DNA from: CAZTKP01 sp964614215 | Lineage (GTDB): Bacteria > UBP6 > UBA1177 | Assembly: GCA_964614215.1 (NCBI GenBank) | Contig: CAZTKP010000127.1 | Coordinates: 1-7,494, forward strand | Direction: 5' to 3' | DNA length: 7,494 bases | Part shown: in pieces, positions 1 through 6,416 of the stretch | Numbering within the stretch: the stretch's first letter is position 1 | Layout: every line of letters begins with the position of its first letter | Program-made: the position numbers and the translations under genes | The notes under the pieces: model-generated | Database searches by the model: none | Seen by the model: the letters and a program-made list of their open reading frames with translations, nothing else | Told to the model about the DNA's origin: nothing

Positions 1-78
1 GTTGTGTCAGGTGGTGAATTTGATAAGAAATATCAGATAACTGTGCCTAGAACTGGAAATTACGAGGTGAAATATTGA
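1..78 (+). CDS. abiEi: AbiEi-like antitoxin, C-terminal end only (partial)
   Basis: Frame 1 is open from the window edge to a TGA at 76-78 and encodes 25 residues containing GGEFDKKYQITVPR. The placement directly before and overlapping an AbiEii toxin gene, plus the 'GG.fd.kY.itvP' flavour of the tail, fit the end of an AbiEi-family antitoxin (winged-helix transcriptional repressor and antitoxin of type IV systems). Its TGA overlaps the TTG start of the toxin gene (TTGA), the arrangement expected for translational coupling of an antitoxin-toxin pair. The start and the winged-helix domain lie to the left of the window. The identification rests mostly on context and a short match, so the exact antitoxin subfamily is uncertain. 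Confidence 0.65.
   Translation, partial: VVSGGEFDKKYQITVPRTGNYEVKY
64..69 (+). promoter_or_regulatory. Ribosome-binding site deciding a TTG start
   Basis: GAGGTG lies 7 bases (counting from GAGG) before the TTG at 75-77. No ATG or GTG occurs in this frame between the in-frame stop at 48-50 and position 75, and the first in-frame ATG comes only at residue 68, beyond conserved motif I. The site therefore supports TTG as the true start of the toxin gene. It lies inside the last codons of the antitoxin gene. Confidence 0.7.
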
Positions 79-1016
79 AGAGTATATATTTCAATCAGGC
101 AGGTCTTTTACTTAAAAGCCTTCCTCTTATAAATAAATATGATTGTTTTGCTCTTAAAGGTGGCACTGCTATTAATTTTTTTATTAGAAATTTACCACGT
201 CTTTCCGTAGATATTGATCTGACATATCTTCCCGTTGAAGATCGAAAAGCTTCCTTAAAGAATATAACTGAAATAATGAACAGTTTGTCTAGGGATATTG
301 TCAATAGATTCAGAGGTTCAACTGTGACAGCAAAAAAGCTGGATGGAAGCGAGACGATTCATGGTTTAGTCTTCAGATATAATGACTTGACGATAAAAAT
401 AGAGCCGAATCTGGTAATGCGTGGCTCAGTTTTTGATCCAGTTGTCATGTCAACAGTGCCTGTTATAGAGAAAGAGTTTGAACAGGTTGTTGATATGAAG
501 GTTTTATCATTGGAGGATGTTTACGGTGGTAAAATTTGTGCGGCCTTGGATAGACAGCATCCAAGAGATTTATTTGATATCAAGTTGTTATTTGAGAACG
601 AAGGGTTTACAGATAAAATAAAGCAAGCTTTCATCGTATATCTTATAGGTCATCCAAGGCCTATGGTAGAAGTTTTAAATCCAAACTTTTTAGATGTTAA
701 AGAGCTTTTTGTTAAGGAGTTTACAGGAATGTCCAGAATAGATTTTTCTTTTGAGGAGTTACTGGAAATAAGGGAAGAACTTGTTATGAACGTGGCTATG
801 AAACTAACCGAAAGAGATAAAGAGTTCCTTCTTTCAGTCAAAAAGGGAAAGCCTGAATGGAGGCTTTGTGATACCCCCCATGTTAAAAACTTCCCAGCTG
901 TAAAGTGGAAACTGTTCAATATACGAAAAATGGATTCTGAAAAACATTTTTGTGCAATTAAAAAGTTGTCGGAATATTTTGAACTTGCTGGAAATTCCCA
1001 CAAGTTCAATTGTTAG
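75..1016 (+). CDS. abiEii: AbiEii-type nucleotidyltransferase toxin (type IV TA / abortive infection)
   Basis: Toxin component of an AbiE system: a cytoplasmic DNA polymerase beta-like nucleotidyltransferase. Related enzymes (MenT) transfer nucleotides to tRNA and block translation; the family is linked to phage abortive infection. At 313 residues it is of family-typical length. The motifs appear in order: KGGTAINFF (28-36) and RLSVDIDL (42-49), with D46 and D48 as predicted metal ligands; TIKIEPN (106-112), with E110 as the likely third acidic residue; and EDVYGGKICA followed by RQHPRDLFDIKLL (147-172), containing the conserved Lys (153) and Asp (165, 168). The catalytic core looks intact. 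The start is TTG, supported by a GAGGTG site and by overlap with the antitoxin stop. The C-terminal ~100 residues are variable, with a Lys-rich end. The gene converges on xseA with one base between the stops. Family call is strong; the actual target is unknown. Confidence 0.9.
   Translation: MKSIYFNQAGLLLKSLPLINKYDCFALKGGTAINFFIRNLPRLSVDIDLTYLPVEDRKASLKNITEIMNSLSRDIVNRFRGSTVTAKKLDGSETIHGLVFRYNDLTIKIEPNLVMRGSVFDPVVMSTVPVIEKEFEQVVDMKVLSLEDVYGGKICAALDRQHPRDLFDIKLLFENEGFTDKIKQAFIVYLIGHPRPMVEVLNPNFLDVKELFVKEFTGMSRIDFSFEELLEIREELVMNVAMKLTERDKEFLLSVKKGKPEWRLCDTPHVKNFPAVKWKLFNIRKMDSEKHFCAIKKLSEYFELAGNSHKFNC
979..1009 (+). terminator. Hairpin at the abiEii/xseA convergent junction, possible terminator
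   Basis: TTGAACTTG (979-987) and CAAGTTCAA (1001-1009) form a perfect 9-bp inverted repeat. The 13-base loop itself holds GGAAATTCC (990-998), which can extend the folding. The element lies inside the last codons of the toxin gene, just before the convergent stops at 1016 and 1018. On the + strand it is followed by a broken T-rich stretch including TTTTT at 1022-1026. On the - strand the following sequence (AAAATATTCC) is a poor U-tract. The stem is AT-rich, so termination would be moderate. It is a plausible terminator for the AbiE operon, less convincing for xseA. Confidence 0.45.
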
Positions 1017-1017
1017 A

Positions 1018-2190
1018 TTAATTTTTGATCTTAACTTTTCCGTCTTTAAATGTAATGGAAAATTCTTGTGACTTATTGAATTGATTGAGTCTTTTGACCA
1101 TTGATGAGTTTTGTTCGATCATAGCGAATCCTCTTTCAAGCGGGGAGAGAGGATTGTTCTTTTCAAGGTTAAGTTCAAGTTTCTGGAGTTGCTGAAGATC
1201 GTTGAAAATACGGTCGTTTATTTTTGTTTTTGCTGACATCAGAAGCTGCTCGGTGCGATAGGAGATCCGTTCAATGACCTGAAGAGGGCTTTTCATTGAA
1301 AGCATGAGGTTATCAAGCTGCATTTCAAGTGTATCGAGCTTGGAAGTGACATTTCTTTTCATGGATATTTCATCTGTCAGAAGTCTGTGAAGCATCATTT
1401 CTCCGTCAGGAAAAATGAGCTCTGCTGCAGCTGAAGGGGTTGGAGCAGACTTACTTGCAACAAGATCGAGAATTGTTGAATCAGTTTCGTGTCCGACGGC
1501 ACTTACAACAGGAATTGGACAGTTCGCAACCGCAAGAGCAAGTTTTTCACTGTTAAAGACTTCAAGATCTTCCTTTGATCCGCCACCTCGGCCGATAATT
1601 ATTACTTCAGCATCAGTTTCAATAAGTCTTTCAAGTGCTGCAACAAGTTCATGTTCAGCTTTTTCTCCCTGAACTGAAGATGGTGAAAGAATAATTTCAG
1701 CAGGAGGAAATCTTTTGCGTGCAACTTTAATGATATCGTGTATCGCTGCACCACCTTGCGCTGTCACGATACCGACTGTTTCCGGATAGTGAGGCAGAGG
1801 TTTTTTATGTTTTTCATCAAAAAGGCCCATTTTTGAGAGTTTTTCTCTGAGCATACGGAGTTTCAGGGCTGCCATTCCGGCTCCCGCCGGCATAATGAGA
1901 TTAACTATGAGAGTAATTTCAGTCCGTGGCTCATAAACAGAGATCCTTCCGTAAACAATGTACTCCTCATCATTCCTAAGTTCAGCCTTGTTTATCTTCT
2001 GCTGACCTTTAAAAAGTGCGCATCTTATCTGTGAATGTTCATCTTTAAGTGAAAAATAGACATGTCCGGAGTAGGCTCTGCTCAGGTTTGTCAGCTCACC
2101 GGTAACGGCTACGAAACCGAAAGCTCCCTCAACCCCCTGCTTAATGTCATTGACAAGAACTGATACGGGAACGGCAATTTCGTTTGTCAT
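1018..2190 (-). CDS. xseA: Exodeoxyribonuclease VII large subunit
   Basis: XseA is the catalytic subunit of exonuclease VII, which degrades single-stranded DNA from both ends in complex with several small XseB subunits; it acts in the cytoplasm in DNA repair and mismatch correction. An N-terminal OB-fold (about residues 9-100, with GELTNLSR and GHVYFSLKD) is followed by the catalytic domain: GGAAIHDI (146-153), RGGGSKEDL (201-209), VGHETD (232-237) and APTPSAAAEL (249-258). D152, R201, H234 and D237 match in spacing the residues reported as important in E. coli (D155, R205, H238, D241). A helical, probably coiled-coil region (about 265-345) and the usual SPLERGFAMI...DGKV tail (349-386) close it. 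At 390 residues it is shorter than E. coli XseA (456), mostly in the helical arm. Its ATG overlaps the stop of the upstream gene (ATGA), implying coupling. xseB is not in the window. Confidence 0.97.
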   Translation of the reverse strand: MTNEIAVPVSVLVNDIKQGVEGAFGFVAVTGELTNLSRAYSGHVYFSLKDEHSQIRCALFKGQQKINKAELRNDEEYIVYGRISVYEPRTEITLIVNLIMPAGAGMAALKLRMLREKLSKMGLFDEKHKKPLPHYPETVGIVTAQGGAAIHDIIKVARKRFPPAEIILSPSSVQGEKAEHELVAALERLIETDAEVIIIGRGGGSKEDLEVFNSEKLALAVANCPIPVVSAVGHETDSTILDLVASKSAPTPSAAAELIFPDGEMMLHRLLTDEISMKRNVTSKLDTLEMQLDNLMLSMKSPLQVIERISYRTEQLLMSAKTKINDRIFNDLQQLQKLELNLEKNNPLSPLERGFAMIEQNSSMVKRLNQFNKSQEFSITFKDGKVKIKN

Positions 2191-3227
2191 TTGGCCTTTT
2201 TCATAGCACGCATTTTAAGAACAGCCGGGATGTTCCTGCTTTTCGCTATTTTTTTAAGATCGGAATGTCTTAGCAGATCAAGAAATCTGAGTGCGATCTT
2301 AAGAGGAGTTTTCGGATTCATTACCAGGCTGAATTTGACATGGTAACTTTTACTCAGCGATTTCACCTGAGCTATATAGGTTATAACTTCAAGAGGAGCG
2401 GCTGCATCCGAAGCTATAGCCGCAACTTCTTTTTCCGTTATCCTCTGGTTGGAAAGAACTGCAAGAGCAACCTGTTTTTTAGGGTCTTTTATAAGTATTT
2501 TCCGTACTTCAAGGTTGCCCATCATCGCAGCTTTGATCTTCTGACCCATTGACATGTCATTGAGGAGCTGAATAGTTGTTTTCCTCTTTTCGCTCATTTC
2601 CTCGGGGCGCAACCCTTCGAAAGCAGTATCGGAAAGAAGGAAGTCCGGAAAATCAAAGTCGTCCTCTCCAAGCACCATTGGCTCTTCATCTTCAGAGATC
2701 TCTTCGGCTTTTTCTTTTTCAGCTTCAGCTTTTTCTTTTGATATCCGGTCCTTTTCCACGTCTGTCAGATATCCGCTCTGCTCTATGTAAAGATCTGCAA
2801 GAACTGCACTGAACTGTGCGAAAAAAGAAATGAAATTTTCACTTTCTTTAGCAGAAAAGAGAGTGAAATCCTTATGAGTGATAAGCGTTCTCCAGAATTC
2901 CTCGTCTTCAATTGCAAGATAGTCAAAAACCCAATGATGTTTTACTTTTCCTGTTTCAAGCAGAAATATGAAAAGTGAGGCGTCTTTTCTCTGTCCCGCC
3001 AGTTTTAGAAGGGCAAGAACAGAGTTTTCAGGAATATCGGCATCAATATGTCTTTTTATCTGAACGTTTTCATAATCTTTAAGCTTTTCAATTGCGGCCT
3101 GCCAGACGGTCTCATCATCATCTCCGGCAAAATAGACCATCGCCTTGAGGTATTCGTCGGCTGTAATTGGAATAAGTCCGTCAATAACAGCTTTTTTCTG
3201 CAATGCGTTTTGAGCTTTTCTCCACAT
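2187..3227 (-). CDS. Conserved protein of unknown function between coaX and xseA
   Basis: I do not recognise a named family. The 346 residues appear to form two parts joined by a highly charged linker. Residues 1-150 are mostly helical and rich in aromatics, with no signal peptide or membrane segment. Residues 157-211 are an acidic, Lys/Glu-rich hinge (SKEKAEAEKEKAEEISEDEE), probably disordered or coiled. Residues 218-346 resemble a C-terminal repeat region I associate with uncharacterised deltaproteobacterial proteins: MSMGQKIKAAMMGN, then RKILIKDPKKQVALAVLSN, ITEKEVAAIAS, and NPKTPLKIALRFLDLL...DLKKIAKSRNIP. These look like short helical HEAT-like repeats, suggesting a protein-binding scaffold; that is inference from pattern. 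It overlaps coaX by one base (TAATG, AGGGG about 10 bases before its start) and xseA by four (ATGA), so it is surely in this operon. Its product is probably cytoplasmic. Confidence 0.88.
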   Translation of the reverse strand: MWRKAQNALQKKAVIDGLIPITADEYLKAMVYFAGDDDETVWQAAIEKLKDYENVQIKRHIDADIPENSVLALLKLAGQRKDASLFIFLLETGKVKHHWVFDYLAIEDEEFWRTLITHKDFTLFSAKESENFISFFAQFSAVLADLYIEQSGYLTDVEKDRISKEKAEAEKEKAEEISEDEEPMVLGEDDFDFPDFLLSDTAFEGLRPEEMSEKRKTTIQLLNDMSMGQKIKAAMMGNLEVRKILIKDPKKQVALAVLSNQRITEKEVAAIASDAAAPLEVITYIAQVKSLSKSYHVKFSLVMNPKTPLKIALRFLDLLRHSDLKKIAKSRNIPAVLKMRAMKKAK

Positions 3228-4000
3228 TACTTTTTACCCCTGTACCTGTTTGCGATATAGTTAAGTCCGTCCAGAGTGAGGTCTCTGTTAAATTCAGATA
3301 TGTACTTTGATCCAGTCGTTATTGCGCCTGCAAGTCCGCCTGTTGCGATTATTTCAGGTTTGAAAACTATCTGGGCAAGGGACTCTTCGATAACTCTGTC
3401 GATCATTCCGATAAACCCGTAGAAAACGCCGCTTTTAAGACCTTCCAGAGTGTTTCTTCCTATTGGATTTTCAGGTCTTGTCAGCTCAAACCTGGGGAGT
3501 TTAGCCGTTCCTTTTGAGAGAGCATCCATCGAAAGCAGAATTCCGGGCATGATCGCGCCGCCGATGTAGTGTTTTTCAGGAGTAATTATGTCAATGGTTA
3601 TCGCAGTTCCTGAATCGACGATGAAAGCGCCGTTCTCATATTTCTCTGAAGCTGCCACAGCGTTTGCAATTCTGTCTGCGCCCACTTCCTTCGGGTTATC
3701 CACCTCAAGAAATATACCTGAATCTGTTTTTGATGAAACGAAAACCGGATGGATATCCAGAAATTCAATTGAGAATCTTTCCCAGGCATGATTCCACATA
3801 GGAACAACCGAGCTGATAACACACTGGGTAATTTCAGAAACAGTGATACCTGAAAATGACATCAGTGAATGGATCTTTGAGGACAGATCGTCAACAGTCT
3901 GAGACCTGTCAGTCGTTATTCTCCATCTCTTGAATATGCAGTTGTCTTTATAAACTCCGATAACCGTGTTGGAGTTCCCGATATCTACTACAAAGTTCAT
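3227..4000 (-). CDS. coaX: Type III pantothenate kinase
   Basis: CoaX phosphorylates pantothenate with ATP, the first committed step of coenzyme A synthesis in the cytoplasm. It belongs to the ASKHA (acetate kinase/Hsp70/actin) fold and typically works as a dimer needing a monovalent cation. At 257 residues it is of normal length. Visible motifs: DIGNSNTVIG (6-15, phosphate-binding loop); ISSVVP (62-67); NPKEVGADRIANAVAA (102-117), where D109 is the expected catalytic base; VDSGTAITID (128-137), with D129 a likely cation/phosphate site; GGAIMPGI (147-154); GRNTLEGLKSG (181-191); and ATGGLA (219-224). All key residues appear present. The ATG start has GAGG 10 bases upstream, inside a dyad. It is the first gene of the coaX-unknown-xseA operon. 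The common neighbour birA (biotin ligase) is absent here. Confidence 0.97.
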   Translation of the reverse strand: MNFVVDIGNSNTVIGVYKDNCIFKRWRITTDRSQTVDDLSSKIHSLMSFSGITVSEITQCVISSVVPMWNHAWERFSIEFLDIHPVFVSSKTDSGIFLEVDNPKEVGADRIANAVAASEKYENGAFIVDSGTAITIDIITPEKHYIGGAIMPGILLSMDALSKGTAKLPRFELTRPENPIGRNTLEGLKSGVFYGFIGMIDRVIEESLAQIVFKPEIIATGGLAGAITTGSKYISEFNRDLTLDGLNYIANRYRGKK

Positions 4001-4004
4001 TATC

Positions 4005-4017
4005 TTTGAGCCTCAAA
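4005..4017 (-). promoter_or_regulatory. Dyad TTTGAG-N-CTCAAA overlapping the coaX ribosome-binding site
   Basis: A perfect 13-base palindrome (6-base arms, one central base) lies 4 bases before the coaX start codon. Read on the - strand it contains GAGG, the presumed Shine-Dalgarno sequence, at 4014-4011, 10 bases before the ATG. As RNA it could form a small 5-bp hairpin with a three-base loop that hides part of the site. As DNA it could be half of a repressor-binding pair. The same arms recur at 4084-4100. The structure is seen directly; a regulatory role is inferred. Confidence 0.45.
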
Positions 4018-4054
4018 ATTTTTATAAATAACATTAAATTACAAAGCAGAGATT

Positions 4055-4082
4055 ATTGTATTTACACTAGTCTGAATTGCAA
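4055..4082 (-). promoter_or_regulatory. Candidate sigma70-type promoter for coaX operon
   Basis: On the - strand, TTGCAA (4082-4077, 4 of 6 matches to the -35 consensus) is separated by 16 bases from TACAAT (4060-4055, 5 of 6 matches to the -10). It sits about 55 bases before the coaX start, between the two TTTGAG/CTCAAA dyads. The region is AT-rich, so chance matches are possible. Confidence 0.4.
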
Positions 4083-4083
4083 G

Positions 4084-4100
4084 TTTGAGCGAATCTCAAA
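4084..4100 (-). repeat. Second TTTGAG-N5-CTCAAA inverted repeat, 3' of the propeller gene
   Basis: TTTGAG (4084-4089) and CTCAAA (4095-4100) are 6-base arms around a 5-base spacer, starting just after the stop of the propeller gene and directly upstream of the candidate coaX -35. It could be a weak stem-loop behind the propeller gene, but no U-tract follows on the - strand, so it is a poor intrinsic terminator. Its arms are identical to those of the dyad at 4005-4017, which suggests a shared protein-binding site or alternative RNA pairing. Confidence 0.45.
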
Positions 4101-4105
4101 TGAAA

Positions 4106-6385
4106 TTAGAGAATTATTGTGCATCCGCAGCCATTTATATCTATAGGTTCTGTATTTTTGTTTTCACTGTCCGGAAAGTAATCTTCATCATCAGGAAAAG
4201 GAGTGTTGTCATTAATTTCATCAGCATCATCAGTATTATCAGACACATCATGATCATTACTCTCCTCATCAGGTTCCTGTTCTTCAGGATCAAATTCTTC
4301 TGAAAAACGAATTTGAGCAAGATACGGACTGAGAACTCCCCCCATAGTTATAAAGTCACCACCAACTAAAAGGACATCCTTCTCTTCAATATATTTCATA
4401 GTTCTTATCCCCGGATCAAGATCAAGATCATATTCCGTCCACTCTGTTCCACTGAGTTTCCACAACCTGTGTCCGATAAACTGGTCCATATCATCTTCTT
4501 TAATGCTGAGCATGAATATTTCATCATCTGAGGTTATTGTGAATGTAAATGGCTGATGTCCCAGCTTTTGCCATTTATCGTTCTCATATTTTTCAAGAGC
4601 TGTCCATCGGTCCTGAAATTCCGGTGGCCATGGACGTTGATATCCAATTATAAAAACTGGAATATCCCCGGATGTTACTTCAACCTGATATGCCATGTCC
4701 GGCATACGGGCTTCATTGAATTCTCTTTCCTCCATATGTACCCAGGACTTGCTTTTTTTGCTCCATTTTGCAATGTCCCGGGAATCCACTCCTCCAACTT
4801 CAAAAAAACTTCCGGTGACATAGAGGTTATCTTTGCTGTCAACTGCTGTTGAAGTCAAACCTCCCAAAAAACTACTTGTAATCCCAGCTCCGAGAGCTTC
4901 CCACTTATTTCCATTCCACATTGCAAGGCCACTCACTTTTACATTTCCTGCAGTGTCAAAATTGCCCGCAGTATAAACTCCTCCGGAAGAATCAAAGGAT
5001 AGTGAAGATACTGAACTGTTTAAACCTGACCCTAATGCGTTCCATTTGTCTCCATCCCAGATTGCAATATTTTTAGCTTCAACTTCACCTGCCATATTGA
5101 AATTTCCACCCACAGCAATATTTCCGTTACTGAAAATATCAATTGAACGGATTGTTCCGTCTGTTCCTTTTCCAAGTGCATCCCAGGAGGATCCATTCCG
5201 ACGGGCAAGATAATTTGCTTTTCCATCTCCAACGCCAGAGAACCTGCCGGCAATAAAAATGTTTCCTGATCTGTCAGTTTCAATGTTATCAACATAGTCA
5301 TTTAAGCCTAAAGCAAGAGGGACAAATTCTGATCCATTCCATTTTGCTATGTTCTTTGAGGCGGATTTGCCAGCTGTCGAAAAATGTCCTCCTGCATAAA
5401 TATTTCCTTCTTTATCCTGAGCTATGGTGTAGATATCTGATGACTTTCCCAAACTGGTCCAGCTTTCTCCATCCCACTTTAACAGAGAGTCAGTTTTTTC
5501 TGAATTCATTTTATAGATACTTCCTGCAATGTAGACATTTTTTGAATCAATAACCAGAATAGATGAGGGTGTGCCTCCGTCAAAGGTGGCTCCAGTTGAT
5601 GTCCATTCCGATCCGTTAAATATTGCAAGGCCGCTAATTTCTTTTTCGTAAATACGTGTGAATTTTCCGACCGCATATATCCTGTCATCTTCATCAACTG
5701 CTATTTCAAGGATACTGTCGTTAAAGGTGCCTTCTATGTCAGTCCATTGCGAACCGTCCCAAACGGATACATTAGCATTAGTTTCATCTCCATTTTTAAA
5801 GTTTACACTTGCAGTTATTTTTTCCGGAGATACAAAGTCAATAGATGAAATCGATCCTTCAATTCCACTGGCAAAAGCACTCCATTTGTTTCCATCCCAT
5901 TTGGCAAAATTACCAGTTTCAACAGAGTCCACTTTTAAAAAAGATCCGGCTATGTAAAGGTTGCCTGAAAAGTCTGTTTTCATGGCGGAAATATATCCTT
6001 CAGTTGTTTCTCCGATCTTTATCCATTCCGTGCCGTTCCATTTAATGATATGCTGATTCTGATAGTTGCCATCCTGAATGTAGCCGGCAACATAAACGTT
6101 CTGTGAATTGTCTGTACAGATATTTAGGCCTATCTCATTAAAACCATTTCCTACAGAACTCCATTCTTTTGTGTCAAGGTGCATCTTTGCAACGTGGTTT
6201 GCCACTATATTTTTAACAAAGGAAAACCGACCTGTTATGTAAAGATAGTCCCCTTGAATAATAGAAGCGACAACAGAATCATCAGTTCCCGGAATATCCC
6301 CCATTGACACAACTTCAGCTTTTTCTTCGGCAGCATAAATGTTTAAGAAGAAGGTAAGTATAAAAATAATTGAAATTGCCCGCAT
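4106..6385 (-). CDS. Exported tandem-repeat (predicted beta-propeller) protein with acidic tail and C-terminal GCGCTIIL
   Basis: The 759 residues begin with a Sec signal peptide (hydrophobic 4-18, likely cut after IYA, 16-18), so the protein is exported. Residues 47-695 hold about 13.5 repeats of about 47 residues with the pattern [IV]Y.aG.F......n.AkWdG..W..lG.g; units start near 47, 97, 143, 190, 236, 284, 329, 376, 423, 470, 521, then degenerate ones near 577, 623 and 671. Such units resemble Rax2/kelch-like or 'delta-60'-like beta-propeller blades; fold is inferred. Residues 697-749 form an Asp/Glu/Asn-rich linker, followed by the C-terminus GCGCTIIL. The only cysteines are C90, C753 and C755. 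The ligand and role are unknown; a surface or secreted binding protein is likely. It has its own promoter at 6417-6445. The ribosome site is weak (GAG about 9 bases upstream), but the ATG directly precedes the signal peptide. Confidence 0.88.
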   Translation of the reverse strand: MRAISIIFILTFFLNIYAAEEKAEVVSMGDIPGTDDSVVASIIQGDYLYITGRFSFVKNIVANHVAKMHLDTKEWSSVGNGFNEIGLNICTDNSQNVYVAGYIQDGNYQNQHIIKWNGTEWIKIGETTEGYISAMKTDFSGNLYIAGSFLKVDSVETGNFAKWDGNKWSAFASGIEGSISSIDFVSPEKITASVNFKNGDETNANVSVWDGSQWTDIEGTFNDSILEIAVDEDDRIYAVGKFTRIYEKEISGLAIFNGSEWTSTGATFDGGTPSSILVIDSKNVYIAGSIYKMNSEKTDSLLKWDGESWTSLGKSSDIYTIAQDKEGNIYAGGHFSTAGKSASKNIAKWNGSEFVPLALGLNDYVDNIETDRSGNIFIAGRFSGVGDGKANYLARRNGSSWDALGKGTDGTIRSIDIFSNGNIAVGGNFNMAGEVEAKNIAIWDGDKWNALGSGLNSSVSSLSFDSSGGVYTAGNFDTAGNVKVSGLAMWNGNKWEALGAGITSSFLGGLTSTAVDSKDNLYVTGSFFEVGGVDSRDIAKWSKKSKSWVHMEEREFNEARMPDMAYQVEVTSGDIPVFIIGYQRPWPPEFQDRWTALEKYENDKWQKLGHQPFTFTITSDDEIFMLSIKEDDMDQFIGHRLWKLSGTEWTEYDLDLDPGIRTMKYIEEKDVLLVGGDFITMGGVLSPYLAQIRFSEEFDPEEQEPDEESNDHDVSDNTDDADEINDNTPFPDDEDYFPDSENKNTEPIDINGCGCTIIL
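4139..4297 (-). other. Acidic low-complexity linker of the propeller protein
   Basis: Residues 697-749 are dominated by Asp, Glu, Asn, Pro and Ser (for example EEQEPDEESNDHDVSDN), with almost no hydrophobic residues. It probably forms an extended, disordered, possibly calcium-binding spacer between the repeat domain and the Cys-Gly-Cys tail. Read on the opposite strand the GAT/GAA codons produce a spurious hydrophobic Ile/Phe-rich frame. Confidence 0.75.
4301..6247 (-). repeat. Tandem coding repeats, about 47 codons (about 141 bases) per unit
   Basis: The repeat part of the propeller gene covers residues 47-695. Start-to-start spacing of the first eleven units is 50, 46, 47, 46, 48, 45, 47, 47, 47 and 51 residues. 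The best conserved units are 7-10 (329-501), for example AKNIAIWDGDKWNALGSG and SGLAMWNGNKWEALGAG. DNA similarity is retained around the WDGxxW codons (compare near 4900, 5040 and 5881 on the + strand) but is not near-identical, so the array looks old rather than recently duplicated. Confidence 0.8.
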
Positions 6386-6416
6386 ATCGTTACTCTGAAT
6401 TGTTAAATCCTTAGTT

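Noticed and set aside
650..1009. 119-residue frame antisense to abiEii
   Set aside because: Serine- and phenylalanine-rich shadow of a gene with clear conserved motifs; it has no recognisable domain of its own.
4005..4100. A known riboswitch in the coaX leader
   Set aside because: The gap is only about 105 bases, very AT-rich, and shows no conserved riboswitch core that I recognise; only the two short dyads stand out.
4085..4303. Hydrophobic 72-residue frame on the + strand, looking like a small membrane protein
   Set aside because: It is antisense to the acidic linker of the propeller gene. GAT/GAA/GAC codons read backwards give Ile, Phe and Val, which fully explains the hydrophobicity; there is no convincing ribosome site.
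5032..5957. Several 60-100 residue frames on both strands across the repeat region
   Set aside because: They are repeat-driven shadows of the 759-residue gene, which has a signal peptide, consistent repeats and a promoter.
4301..6247. Repeat array as a recent DNA tandem duplication, CRISPR or satellite
   Set aside because: The periodicity is at the protein level with diverged codons and in-frame units; there are no identical repeats or spacers.
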